Part shown: positions 9,360 through 17,552 of the stretch, piece after piece
How positions within the stretch are numbered: position 1 is the stretch's first letter
Layout of the letters: every line of letters begins with the position of its first letter
NCBI GenBank assembly: GCA_021775995.1
Contig: JAJFGS010000011.1
Location: 277,835 to 341,834, forward strand
DNA: 64,000 nt
Source: Alphaproteobacteria bacterium
GTDB lineage: Bacteria > Pseudomonadota > Alphaproteobacteria > Micavibrionales > Micavibrionaceae
Reading direction: 5' to 3'
Notes under the pieces: generated by a model
What the model was told of the DNA's origin: nothing
Seen by the model: only the letters and a program-made list of their open reading frames with translations
The model's database searches: none
Program-made: the position numbers and the translations under genes

Positions 9360-9917
9360 ATGTCGAGGCATGATAAGCTTGGCATTTCTTGGCCACCATG
9401 TGGCTGGGATGGTTTAGGCTTTATAAAAACATTAAATGCGCAGGCGGTTGCCAAAGATCCAATGATGGCGACGATAGTTGGGCTCAGCTATGAAATCGAA
9501 CCTATTCCTGTTTATCTTAAAAACCATAAGAAAAATTATATCTATCATTTAAAAATAGAGGGCTGGAAATACTCAATACAAAATGAAAGCCGTGGATATA
9601 GCGTTTTATCGTTTAATTTTCAGGAACGGTTGAATAAGTTTTTACCTAAAAATAAATTTATTTCTGATATTAGAACAAAATCACGACCCTTTATTTTAAA
9701 TGAACGGTCGGCGCAACGCGCTTATATGGCGGCTATTTTTATGATCAAACAAATTGAAAGCGGTCAGGTACCAGATTACAAAAGAATTTTAAGATTATAT
9801 AAGATACATCCAAGCCAGCGTAGTCTCTATGAGATTGATTATGTCCGTGAAGACTCTCGTAATTGTGGGATCATGCCATTTTTTTCAGATGGCAATAATG
9901 ATTCAGAAAAAATTTGA
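9360..9917 (+). CDS. Hypothetical protein
   Basis: A 185-residue soluble protein beginning MSRHDKLGISWPPCGWDG. The N-terminal WPPCGW motif and a C-terminal helix-rich half are the only notable features. No signal peptide or membrane segment is visible. It lies between the EEISWGQ membrane protein and the convergent FYDLN gene. I do not recognise the family. The ORF length and neighbour-like codon use support a real gene. Confidence 0.55.
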   Translation: MSRHDKLGISWPPCGWDGLGFIKTLNAQAVAKDPMMATIVGLSYEIEPIPVYLKNHKKNYIYHLKIEGWKYSIQNESRGYSVLSFNFQERLNKFLPKNKFISDIRTKSRPFILNERSAQRAYMAAIFMIKQIESGQVPDYKRILRLYKIHPSQRSLYEIDYVREDSRNCGIMPFFSDGNNDSEKI

Positions 9918-9939
9918 AGTTTTTATAGATTGGTATTTT

Positions 9940-10347
9940 CTATTTATCTTCTTCGTCTTCGTCTTCGTCATCTAAGTCATTGATGTCATCTTCTTCATCT
10001 AGATCATCTAAATCATCCTCTAAATCATCTTCATCAATAGTAGGAAGCGTTGTGCCATCATCATCATCATCTTCATCGTCCAGATCGTTTTCGTCTACAT
10101 CATCTAGGCTAACGATGTCATCATCTGCATCAATCTCATCAACCTCTTCTTCTTCAGGTTTTGGTTTCTTAACTTCTGCTTCTTTGGTAGCAACAATATC
10201 TTCAACAGCCGCTCGTCCACGTCGAGATTTAACTTTAATTTCACCAGTAAACTCTGTCTCACAAGATGGGCAGATGATTGGGCTTTTATCCAAATCGTAA
10301 AAACGCGCTCCACAATTCATACATATGCGTTTTAATCCTTTTGACAT
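9940..10347 (-). CDS. TIGR02300 family (FYDLN acid domain) protein
   Basis: A 135-residue protein with an N-terminal zinc-ribbon-like part: two Cys pairs, CMNCGARFYDLDKSPIICPSC (split here at residues 9-12 and 26-29), including the family-defining FYDL. The second half is an extremely acidic Asp/Glu tail, encoded by repeated gat/gaa triplets. The family is typical of Alphaproteobacteria and has no known function. AAGGAG lies 7 bases before the ATG. A serine-rich frame on the other strand is only the complement of the acidic tail. Confidence 0.88.
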   Translation of the reverse strand: MSKGLKRICMNCGARFYDLDKSPIICPSCETEFTGEIKVKSRRGRAAVEDIVATKEAEVKKPKPEEEEVDEIDADDDIVSLDDVDENDLDDEDDDDDGTTLPTIDEDDLEDDLDDLDEEDDINDLDDEDEDEEDK

Positions 10348-10553
10348 GGGGTACTCCTTTGAAATTACTTTATATATTCTAGATAGAGTTAATGGCTTAT
10401 TTTTCGTGCCCTGTCAAAACTATATTTGTTGTTAAACGGTATTTTTTATGTCTAAAGATTGAGATGATTTTCCAAAGCTGTTATAGATTTGTATATCTAT
10501 ATCATATAAAATCTTCTCAGAATTTTAAACGCTCTATCGAAAGGCTATTTTTC

Positions 10554-11681
10554 ATGCAAACCCCTGTTGTAATTTGCGGTTATAAACGCTCTCCCTTTAC
10601 TTTTGCCGGTAAGGGCGCTTTGGCTAAAACCCGCCCAGATACAATGGCCGCAGAAGTCATTAAAGCTCTTATTGCCGATACAGGAGCAAAGGCAGATGAT
10701 ATTGAAGATATTCTGATGGGATGTGCTTTCCCAGAGGCTGAGCAAGGTTTTAACCTTGCTAAAATTGTGGCTCAATTGGCGGGGTTACCCAATAGTGTGG
10801 CTGGTGCGACTGTGAATCGTTTTTGTGGGTCTTCCATGACCACGGTACAAATGGCCGCTGGCTACATCCAAATGGGCGCAGGTGATTTGTTTGTTTGTTC
10901 AGGTGTTGAATCAATGTCCCGTATCCCTATGGGCGGTTTTAACCCCATGCCTAACCCAGACATGATGGAGATTTGCCCTGCTGCTTATATGGGTATGGGA
11001 GAGACGGCAGAAAATCTTGCCAAAAAATATAAAATTTCTCGTGAAGATCAAGAAGAGTTTGCCGTTAATTCGCAAGAAAAGGCTGCGAATGCCAGAAAAT
11101 TAGGCAATTTTAAAGATGAAATTGTTGCGATTGATGGTGTCACCGAGGATGGCTGTATCCGCGAAGGGACAACCAAGGAAGCCTTAGCGGGTCTAAATCT
11201 TGCTTTTGATGAAAATGGTACGGTAACGGCGGGAACAGCCTCTCCTTTGACAGATGGCGCATCGGCGGTTTTGGTCGCTTCTGAGGCGTATGCCAAAAAA
11301 CATAAACTGCCAATTATGGCGCGGATTAAATCTGTTGCTGTTGCTGGGTGTGATGCCTCTATCATGGGCATCGGTCCAGTGCCTGCCACACAGAAGGCTC
11401 TGATGCGTGCGGGTATTAAAATTAGCGATATTGAAATTGCTGAATTGAACGAAGCTTTTTCTGCGCAATCTATGTCAGTGCTAGAAGAGTTAAAATTAGA
11501 TGTTGCCAAAGTTAATTTGGACGGTGGTGCTATTGCGCTTGGTCATCCTTTGGGTGCGTCAGGCGCACGTATCACGGGTAAGCTTGCTAGTCTTATGCAA
11601 CGTGAGAAGAAAAAAATTGGCCTTGCCACAATGTGTATCGGTGGCGGTCAAGGAACTGCGATTATTTTGGAGAGTGTATAA
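10554..11681 (+). CDS. Acetyl-CoA C-acyltransferase (thiolase)
   Basis: This thiolase cleaves 3-ketoacyl-CoA with CoA in fatty acid beta-oxidation. The 375-residue protein has the nucleophilic cysteine motif NRFCGSSM near residue 88, and the C-terminal motifs ALGHPLGASGAR and CIGGGQG with the second catalytic cysteine. The frame is open much further upstream, but ATG 10554 gives the family's usual MQTPVVICGYKRSPF-type start and follows AAGG. It is immediately followed by the FadN-type gene, so the two form a beta-oxidation operon. Confidence 0.92.
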   Translation: MQTPVVICGYKRSPFTFAGKGALAKTRPDTMAAEVIKALIADTGAKADDIEDILMGCAFPEAEQGFNLAKIVAQLAGLPNSVAGATVNRFCGSSMTTVQMAAGYIQMGAGDLFVCSGVESMSRIPMGGFNPMPNPDMMEICPAAYMGMGETAENLAKKYKISREDQEEFAVNSQEKAANARKLGNFKDEIVAIDGVTEDGCIREGTTKEALAGLNLAFDENGTVTAGTASPLTDGASAVLVASEAYAKKHKLPIMARIKSVAVAGCDASIMGIGPVPATQKALMRAGIKISDIEIAELNEAFSAQSMSVLEELKLDVAKVNLDGGAIALGHPLGASGARITGKLASLMQREKKKIGLATMCIGGGQGTAIILESV

Positions 11682-14114
11682 ATGACAATTAATAAAGTGG
11701 CCGTTATTGGTGCAGGGCTTATGGGCAGCGGAATTGCAGCGCAGATAGCCAACGCAGGCGTGCCTGTGGTCTTGCTGGATATTGTGCCGAAAGACGCGGA
11801 AGATCGTAATGTCATTGCCAAAGGGGCGGTTGCTAAAATGCTGAAAGCAGATCCTGCGCCTTTCATGTCTAAACGCAATGCGAAATTAATCGAAGTTGGA
11901 AATTTAGAAGATGATTTAGAAAAAATTTCTGACTGCGACTGGATTGTTGAAGTTGTTTTAGAAGATTTAAAAATCAAACATGCAACGTACGAAAAAATTC
12001 AAAAGCATCGTAAAAAGGGATCGATTGTTACCTCTAATACATCCACTATTCCTTTGGCTAAATTATCAGAAGGTCAGCCGGCAGCGTTTGTAAAAGATTT
12101 TATGATTACACATTTCTTTAATCCGCCGCGTTACATGCGTCTTTTAGAAATAATTACCAGTGATAAAACAAACAAAGATGCCGTTAAAACCATTACGGAT
12201 TTTTGTGATGTAAGGCTCGGTAAGGGCGTTGTCAATTGTAAAGACACACCTGGATTTATCGTTAATCGCCTCCTCGTTTTTTGGATGCAAACGGCGCTGA
12301 ACGTGGCGGTGGAAGATAATGTGCCGCTGGAGGTTGCGGATGCTGTGATGGGTAAACCGATTGGCGTGCCAAAGACAGCTGTTTTTGGTTTGATTGATTT
12401 GGTCGGTGTAGATTTAATGCCTTACCTTGCCAATTCAATGCTCGACAATTTACCCAAGGATGACCAGTACAGAAAAATTTATTCTGACTATCCTTTTGTC
12501 GGGCAAATGATTGAAGCAGGTTATAATGGTCGTAAAGGAAAAGGTGGTTTTTATCGCCTTAATCCTGATGCGCCAAAAGGGTCTAAAGAAAAACAAACGT
12601 TAGATCTTGATCCAAATAAATTTGATGAAAGTCAGTACCGAAAATCAAATAAACAAAAGTTAGACTCTGTGAGCGCAGGACGGAAAGGTCTTCGCGCTGT
12701 TGTAGAAACAGATGATGAAGGCGGTCGTTACGCATGGAAAGTATTGAGTCAGACTTTGGCATATGCGGCCTCACTTGTGCCACAAATTGCTGATGATATT
12801 GCAAGCGTTGATGAGGCGATGCGCCTTGGAACCAACTGGAAACGCGGGCCTTTCGAGATGATAGACGCTCTCGGTTCTAAAGAGATAAATGGCCCAAAAT
12901 GGTTTGCCGATAAATTGCGCGCAGAAAAAATTGCTGTGCCGCCGTTACTAGATGCTGTGGGTGATGGCACATTTTATAAAGTTGATAATGGTAAACTTCA
13001 TGCTTTTGGCACAGATAATAAATATCATGAAATTAAGCGTGCCAAAGGCGTTCTTCTTTTACGTGATATTAAATTAAATGCCGAACCCGTCATTAAAACC
13101 GCTAGTGCTTCTGTTTGGAACATTGGCGATGGTGTTCTCTGCGTTGAATTTACCGGTAAGATGAATGCGTTGGATGAAGAAGTTTTCAGTGCGTATCATC
13201 AATCCATTAAATTGATCGGTGATGGTTCCGGTGATTACAAAGCCATGGTGATTTACAATGAAGGCTCACATTTCTCTGCGGGTGCGAATTTAGGACTTGC
13301 CATTTTCGCGATGAATATTGCGATGTGGCCGCAGATAGAAGCTCTCGTTTCTGGCGGTCAAAAAGTCTACAAAGCCTTGAAATATGCACCTTTCCCAGTG
13401 GTTAGTGCACCAAGTGGTATGGCATTGGGCGGTGGTTGTGAAATTCTCTTACATTCTGATCATGTGCAGGCACATGCCGAAACCTATACGGGTCTTGTCG
13501 AGGTTGGCGTTGGGCTTATTCCTGGTTGGGGCGGTTGTAAGGAAATGATTCTGCGTTATCAGCAAGAAGAACGTCAAAATTTTGATAAAGCTGTTCATGG
13601 TGTTACTGGTGAAAAAACAATCTGGTTCTCTCCAAAAAACACACCAATGGGTGCAGTACGTAAAGCGTTCGAGACTATTGCCTTGGCCAAAGTTGCAAAA
13701 TCTGCACAAGAAGCTAAAGAAGTTCGTTATCTTAAAGACACAGATGGCATTACGATGAATCGTGATCGTTTGCTGTTTGATGCCAAACAAAAGGCATTGG
13801 AGCTCTCTAAAAATTACGAACTACCCCAAGTTAATGAAGAGATTCGGTTACCAGGAGTGTCTGGAAAGCTGGCGCTGGATATGGCTGTCGCTGATTTACG
13901 CAAGTCTGGTAAGGCAACCCCTTATGATGTCACAGTGTCCAGTGCCGTGGCGAATGTTCTGACTGGCGGTGAAAAAGCCGATTGGACAAACCCACTTCAT
14001 GAAGATGATCTATATAAGCTGGAGTGCGAAGAGTTCATGAAGCTCGTGCGTCATGAAGGCACTCAAAAACGTGTTGAGCATATGTTGGAGACTGGCAAGC
14101 CGCTTCGTAACTAA
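11682..14114 (+). CDS. 3-hydroxyacyl-CoA dehydrogenase / enoyl-CoA hydratase, FadN type
   Basis: A fused beta-oxidation enzyme of 810 residues. The order is an N-terminal NAD-binding 3-hydroxyacyl-CoA dehydrogenase (VAVIGAGLMGSGIA, residues 6-19), its C-terminal dehydrogenase domain, and then an enoyl-CoA hydratase/crotonase domain (from about residue 470, with the oxyanion-type stretch SAPSGMALGGGCEI). This order is that of FadN, not of FadB, where the hydratase comes first. The ATG abuts the thiolase stop, so translation is probably coupled. The 3' end runs 80 bases into an opposing frame. Confidence 0.93.
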   Translation: MTINKVAVIGAGLMGSGIAAQIANAGVPVVLLDIVPKDAEDRNVIAKGAVAKMLKADPAPFMSKRNAKLIEVGNLEDDLEKISDCDWIVEVVLEDLKIKHATYEKIQKHRKKGSIVTSNTSTIPLAKLSEGQPAAFVKDFMITHFFNPPRYMRLLEIITSDKTNKDAVKTITDFCDVRLGKGVVNCKDTPGFIVNRLLVFWMQTALNVAVEDNVPLEVADAVMGKPIGVPKTAVFGLIDLVGVDLMPYLANSMLDNLPKDDQYRKIYSDYPFVGQMIEAGYNGRKGKGGFYRLNPDAPKGSKEKQTLDLDPNKFDESQYRKSNKQKLDSVSAGRKGLRAVVETDDEGGRYAWKVLSQTLAYAASLVPQIADDIASVDEAMRLGTNWKRGPFEMIDALGSKEINGPKWFADKLRAEKIAVPPLLDAVGDGTFYKVDNGKLHAFGTDNKYHEIKRAKGVLLLRDIKLNAEPVIKTASASVWNIGDGVLCVEFTGKMNALDEEVFSAYHQSIKLIGDGSGDYKAMVIYNEGSHFSAGANLGLAIFAMNIAMWPQIEALVSGGQKVYKALKYAPFPVVSAPSGMALGGGCEILLHSDHVQAHAETYTGLVEVGVGLIPGWGGCKEMILRYQQEERQNFDKAVHGVTGEKTIWFSPKNTPMGAVRKAFETIALAKVAKSAQEAKEVRYLKDTDGITMNRDRLLFDAKQKALELSKNYELPQVNEEIRLPGVSGKLALDMAVADLRKSGKATPYDVTVSSAVANVLTGGEKADWTNPLHEDDLYKLECEEFMKLVRHEGTQKRVEHMLETGKPLRN

Positions 14115-14436
14115 GTGCATAGTGTAACGAGCGTTGAAGCTTATATTGTTTTAAATAAGCGCGTTGTTTTTTCAAAAGAGATCGCAAAATTTTCACTTGT
14201 TGTTTAAAGGCCGCTGAGCTTCGCCCATGTTTTAAGGCATTTTGTGCAACCCGTAATTTACCCGCAATGGTTTTTGGCCCTGTTGATTTCAACCAGATTT
14301 TAGCCTTTTGTAATCGGGTGGCTTGCGCGGCGCGGCGTTTTGGTGGCCAGCCCCGTGTTATTTTAGGCGTTACTTTGGGTGTTACTTTGCAGGTTTGGGG
14401 TTTGAGTGTTCTGTAAGATGTTGCATTTGCTTGCAT
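14035..14436 (-). CDS. Conserved small basic protein with STGPKT...NALKHG motif
   Basis: A basic, 133-residue protein with the pattern RRAAQATRLQKAKIWLKSTGPKT followed by GK..VAQNALKHG (residues about 34-70, given here in parts). I recognise this as a small protein type common in alphaproteobacterial genomes, often in repeat-rich or accessory positions. Its function is unknown; the basic residues suggest nucleic acid contact, which is inference. The ATG at 14436 follows AAAGGA by 8 bases. The last 27 codons overlap the end of the fadN-type gene on the other strand. Confidence 0.6.
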   Translation of the reverse strand: MQANATSYRTLKPQTCKVTPKVTPKITRGWPPKRRAAQATRLQKAKIWLKSTGPKTIAGKLRVAQNALKHGRSSAAFKQQVKILRSLLKKQRAYLKQYKLQRSLHYALSYEAACQSPTYAQHVFECLHDARAS

Positions 14437-14502
14437 ATTTGGTGTCCTTTAGTTTGCTTGGTCGAAATTGGGGGAGGGGGGTGTCCTCCTTATTGGTGCC
14501 AT

Positions 14503-14528
14503 AAAAAAACCCGCTACTTGGGCGGGTT
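14503..14528 (-). terminator. Rho-independent terminator in the leader of the STGP-type gene
   Basis: On the minus strand AACCCGC, a 7-base loop and GCGGGTT form a stem followed by seven T. It lies between a strong promoter (14562-14590) and the gene that starts at 14436, so it would end transcription about 50 bases after the start site. That makes it an attenuator candidate, or the end of a very short RNA. Confidence 0.6.
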
Positions 14529-14561
14529 GAAAAAAGCGTATTTGTGGCTTATATAGGCATT

Positions 14562-14590
14562 ATTATAGGAATAAAAACCTCATAAGTCAA
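14562..14590 (-). promoter_or_regulatory. Sigma70-type promoter TTGACT-N17-TATAAT
   Basis: Reading the minus strand, TTGACT (14590-14585) and TATAAT (14567-14562) are separated by exactly 17 bases. This is one of the best matches to consensus that I see in the window. It points toward the STGP-type gene at 14436, with the terminator hairpin in between. Confidence 0.65.
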
Positions 14591-14676
14591 GGAAAAAGAG
14601 TGGATTGCCGCAGTCGCTAACGCGCCTTCGCAATGACGATTGTGGAGGGTTTTATGCTTGTGTTCAAGAGGCCTCC

Positions 14677-14746
14677 CGTAACCCCGCACGTGTTGCGGGG
14701 TCTGTTACAGGTCGGGATGAGACCCCGTAATAAATACGGGGTTACG
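14677..14746. repeat. Paired-hairpin element A, copy 1
   Basis: Two GC-rich hairpins in tandem: ACCCCGCACGTGTTGCGGGG, then ACCCCGTAATAAATACGGGG. The unit starts with CGTAAC and ends with GTTACG, so the whole unit is also bounded by inverted ends. Related copies lie at 14974-15042, 28877-28945, 61687-61755 and, degenerate, at 21642-21710. Confidence 0.8.
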
Positions 14747-14973
14747 GCTTTTTATTATACGTCGTGCCAGCCTAATATTGGGGATTTGGAATTATGGAGC
14801 CAGACCCCCGCCTTCGCGGGGGTGACATATAGGGAGAGGGGCGGGGGTGACAAAGGGTAGGCTGTGGGGTGACAAAGGGTAGGCTGTGGGGGTGACAAAC
14901 TTTGTGGAGGTGAGAAAGAGTAGGTTGTGGGGATTATGGTGGGAAGCTCTTTGTGTCTGCGTTCAAGAGACCC

Positions 14974-15042
14974 CGTCACCCCGCACTTGTTGCGGGGTCT
15001 TTAAAGGTGATGAAGAGACCCCGTCATAAATACGGGGTTACG
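14974..15042. repeat. Paired-hairpin element A, copy 2
   Basis: Second copy, with ACCCCGCACTTGTTGCGGGG and ACCCCGTCATAAATACGGGG as its two hairpins, ending in GTTACG. The left edge reads GTCACC in place of GTAACC. Confidence 0.78.
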
Positions 15043-15063
15043 TTTCACTATGGTTCGCATAAA

Positions 15064-15089
15064 AAAAGCGAGACCGAAGCCCCGCTTTT
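15064..15089 (-). terminator. Terminator of the Pro/Ala-rich lipoprotein gene
   Basis: On the minus strand AAAAGCGGGGC, a TTCG tetraloop and GTCTCGCTTTT form an 11-pair stem (two G-T pairs), followed by more T. It sits 48 bases after the lipoprotein stop and separates that gene from the repeat island. Confidence 0.75.
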
Positions 15090-15137
15090 GAAATTTTTAA
15101 GATCCCTCGATGATTCGCGGGATGACGAATTTGTCGT

Positions 15138-15455
15138 CTATTTAGTAATTTGTTTAAACTCTGGTTCTGCATCACGCATAATTTGTGTATCAACAATAAC
15201 AGGCTCTGGCGCTGGTGCAGGGGCTGGAGCCGCTTCTACGACAACAGGTTCTGGAGCTGGTGCAGGGGCTGGAGCCGGAGCTGGTTTTTTATTTAAGACA
15301 GTTTTGTAACGACCCGCTTGGCTTGTTCTTTCTTCTGTGTAGGCACCACCACGGTTACATTTATCCAATTCGTCATTACATGTTGGTAGTCCGCCACAGG
15401 CACTTAAGCCTAATGTTGACCCTGCGACTAATAATAGTGCTAAAATTTTTTTCAT
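15138..15455 (-). CDS. Small Pro/Ala-rich lipoprotein
   Basis: A 105-residue protein with a lipoprotein signal peptide: MKKILALLLVAGSTLGLSAC, where LSAC is the lipobox and Cys20 would be acylated. The mature part has two further cysteines (CNDELDKC) and two Pro-Ala/Glu tracts such as PAPAPAPAPEPVVVE, probably an extended spacer reaching toward peptidoglycan or the outer membrane. The Pro-Ala tracts come from an internal DNA duplication. AAGGA lies upstream of the ATG. The function is unknown. Confidence 0.8.
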   Translation of the reverse strand: MKKILALLLVAGSTLGLSACGGLPTCNDELDKCNRGGAYTEERTSQAGRYKTVLNKKPAPAPAPAPAPEPVVVEAAPAPAPAPEPVIVDTQIMRDAEPEFKQITK

Positions 15456-15538
15456 AATATTATCCTTTTTAGATTAAAATAATGTATCCCTCACGAATAA
15501 GGAATAGATTATAGAAAGAGGGTCTAATTTTCAAGTAA

Positions 15539-17113
15539 TTACCGTTTAGAGCTTAAATAACGGCGCTCCAAGTGCTTCATTAAGGCATCAGAATTTAACT
15601 CATGCCCTGTAATATCTTTGATTGTTTCAAAAGTTCCCTTACTGCGACCTTGAGAATGGATATTGTCTTTAATCCAATTTCCAACCACAGATAAATTACC
15701 TTTTTGAATCTGTGATGGTAAATCTTTGATGTTATCATAAAGTGTTTCGTGCAACTGCGCTGCAATGATATGCGACAAAGTATTCGTTGGAATAAAACCA
15801 AAGCGACCTGTAAACCAATCTGGATTTTGTAGAGCACCCTCTTTTAAAGATTTAGGTTCAACACCTAATAATTCTTTACTCTCTTTATTCCAACGCGCTG
15901 GAATATCTTTAACTTCTAAATCACCATTAATTAAATCACGTTCTATACGGTAACGTAAAATATCATGAAAAATTTTGCTTAATTCATCAGCATCGTTACG
16001 CACTGTTGTTGCATTAATAACTTTTTTCAATTGATATAAATTTTCTGGCTCGAACGATTTATTTTTAAATTGGCGGAACACGCCTTCGGCACGAACAGAA
16101 ATAAAATCAAAAAATTGTGGCGTACGTCCAATGATTGTGCCGTATAAAAGGCTTAAGCTGTTGAGCATAATCGCGCCTTGGTCTTGCCCGACAGGTTGTG
16201 TAATCCAATCATCTGGCAAGTTCTGGTAATAAAGGCCGCGTGCCCCTTGGTATAAAGTATCATCAAGAGAATCAAGGAAGTTATTGCTATCCCCGCAACG
16301 CACCAAAATTCTCACATCTTCTGGGTTTCCGCCTGTCATAGGCGATAAATTAGAGACATATAAGCCGCCCCGATTAAAATCAAAACCCATAATTTCAAGA
16401 ACAGTGCGGTTTAACCACATTTGATCCGCTTTAGAAAAATCACCGTCTAATGGAATACCTTTTTCTTCAGATTTTTGTTTTTCTAAGGCTTCGGTATAAA
16501 GCTTTTTTAATGGTTCTAATAAACCATCATAAAGATCGTCCATTTGGCGATCTGAAATATCACTCGCATAACCCATTAATAAGGCACGATAAGGCGTTGG
16601 TGTGTTAAATTTCTTTTGTTTGTGCTTCGCAATTTTACGGTAAAGATCAACAACTTTTTCTATATAAGGTTGTGCGTCTTCCCAACTATTTTTTTTCATG
16701 GCGGCGACATGCATTTTACGCCCCTCATTGGCAACTTGAACCGAAGCAATATAAAGATCTGGCGGCAGTGCCGATAAGTGAGAATGAATGCGGCGCATTT
16801 CAATTAAATTTTCTTGATCCCATGCATTCCATTTATCAGGATTTTTTGCGGCATCTTTTTCTACTTTTTCAAGCAAGTTTGTCACAGTTGGTGTTGTTGT
16901 TTCGGCATAAATACGTTTTGTAATGGATGAAATATCATTGATGCGGCGTTTTAAGCTTCCCGTTGGCATGGCCGTCATCATATCAATAGCCAGTGTATTG
17001 CGGATAGAAAACATGGTATTTAAGTTCGAGAAATAGAACTTTAAATCATTATATCCAGCGGCAGGTTCTGCGACTGTTGAAAGCTTTGCCCCTTTATTAT
17101 TTGTGTCTATCAT
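15539..17113 (-). CDS. M32 carboxypeptidase homologue lacking the zinc site (pseudoenzyme)
   Basis: The 524-residue protein follows the M32 thermostable carboxypeptidase fold over most of its length, with family-like stretches GFDFNRGGLYVS (243-254), DVRILVR, ADELSKIFHDILRYRIE and RFGFIPTNTLSHIIAAQL. The usual LHEAGHALYEQGLP is here LYQGARGLYYQNLP, so the HExGH zinc site has become YQGAR (288-292). The downstream HESQS, which carries the third zinc ligand, is LNSLS (317-321). The HPF and QDxHW motifs are also changed. It is intact in length, so it is probably a maintained non-catalytic protein. ATG 17113 is chosen for GAGG 9 bases upstream; a further ATG at 17134 has no such site. Confidence 0.82.
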   Translation of the reverse strand: MIDTNNKGAKLSTVAEPAAGYNDLKFYFSNLNTMFSIRNTLAIDMMTAMPTGSLKRRINDISSITKRIYAETTTPTVTNLLEKVEKDAAKNPDKWNAWDQENLIEMRRIHSHLSALPPDLYIASVQVANEGRKMHVAAMKKNSWEDAQPYIEKVVDLYRKIAKHKQKKFNTPTPYRALLMGYASDISDRQMDDLYDGLLEPLKKLYTEALEKQKSEEKGIPLDGDFSKADQMWLNRTVLEIMGFDFNRGGLYVSNLSPMTGGNPEDVRILVRCGDSNNFLDSLDDTLYQGARGLYYQNLPDDWITQPVGQDQGAIMLNSLSLLYGTIIGRTPQFFDFISVRAEGVFRQFKNKSFEPENLYQLKKVINATTVRNDADELSKIFHDILRYRIERDLINGDLEVKDIPARWNKESKELLGVEPKSLKEGALQNPDWFTGRFGFIPTNTLSHIIAAQLHETLYDNIKDLPSQIQKGNLSVVGNWIKDNIHSQGRSKGTFETIKDITGHELNSDALMKHLERRYLSSKR

Positions 17114-17236
17114 GTATTTATCCCTCAATTGCATTTATAATAAATTTATCATGAGTATAGCTTCTCTTAATCAGGTTAAGAATGTTTTAATGTCATGAGA
17201 TTAAAATAAATTATCTTATTATAGGGTTATGAATAG

Positions 17237-17485
17237 ATGTTCTGGAAAAAGAAAAAGGTTCAAGAAACCAAGAAAAAACCGAGTCGTGAAGACATAATAA
17301 AGCAGGCTCAATTATCTGCGCAGGCAAAGCGCGAAGAAATTGGTAGTGAAACGCTGGATGCTATTCGTGAGGCTATCATGAAAAAAGAAAATAGTGCCTT
17401 GGCAAAAGCACAAAAGGAAATTAAAGGTGCAGATGTTGATAAAGTTTTGGACAATCTATCCATATGGTTACGTGATAAGGAATAG
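17237..17485 (+). CDS. Small conserved charged protein
   Basis: An 82-residue, very charged protein starting MFWKKKKVQETKKKPSRED. The middle pattern AKREEIGSETLDAIREAIMKKE followed by VDKVLDNLSIWL (in parts) resembles a short alphaproteobacterial protein of unknown role. No membrane segment is visible. It lies 67 bases before the acyl-CoA dehydrogenase gene and may be co-transcribed. Confidence 0.65.
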   Translation: MFWKKKKVQETKKKPSREDIIKQAQLSAQAKREEIGSETLDAIREAIMKKENSALAKAQKEIKGADVDKVLDNLSIWLRDKE

Positions 17486-17552
17486 AAACACTAGTTATTT
17501 TACTTTATAATTCGTGATGTATTTTAATTTGTAAAAATAGAAAGAAATATTA

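Larger units (their letters stand above)
14600..15042. repeat. GC-rich interspersed repeat island
   Basis: No supported gene lies here. The stretch holds a TGGATTGCCGC...GCAATGACG palindromic repeat (about 14601-14637), two copies of a paired-hairpin element (about 14677-14746 and 14974-15042), a CAGACCCCCGCCTTCGCGGG hairpin (about 14801-14827), and three 23-base tandem units of the type GGGGTGACAAAGGGTAGG (about 14843-14900). The same families recur at 28.9, 57.8 and 61.5-62.0 kb. Both paired-hairpin copies here are preceded by the shared text GTTCAAGAG, so the duplicated unit is longer than the hairpins. Confidence 0.8.

Noticed and set aside
9980..10300. A Ser-rich plus-strand frame
   Set aside because: It is the complement of the Asp/Glu codon repeats in the FYDLN protein tail and has no ribosome-binding site.
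11048..11509. A 153-codon minus-strand frame
   Set aside because: It is antisense inside the thiolase gene and shows no domain.
14953..15309. Plus-strand frame across repeats and the lipoprotein gene
   Set aside because: It reads through the hairpin repeats and the Pro-Ala-coding repeats in antisense. The lipoprotein on the minus strand has a lipobox and ribosome-binding site.
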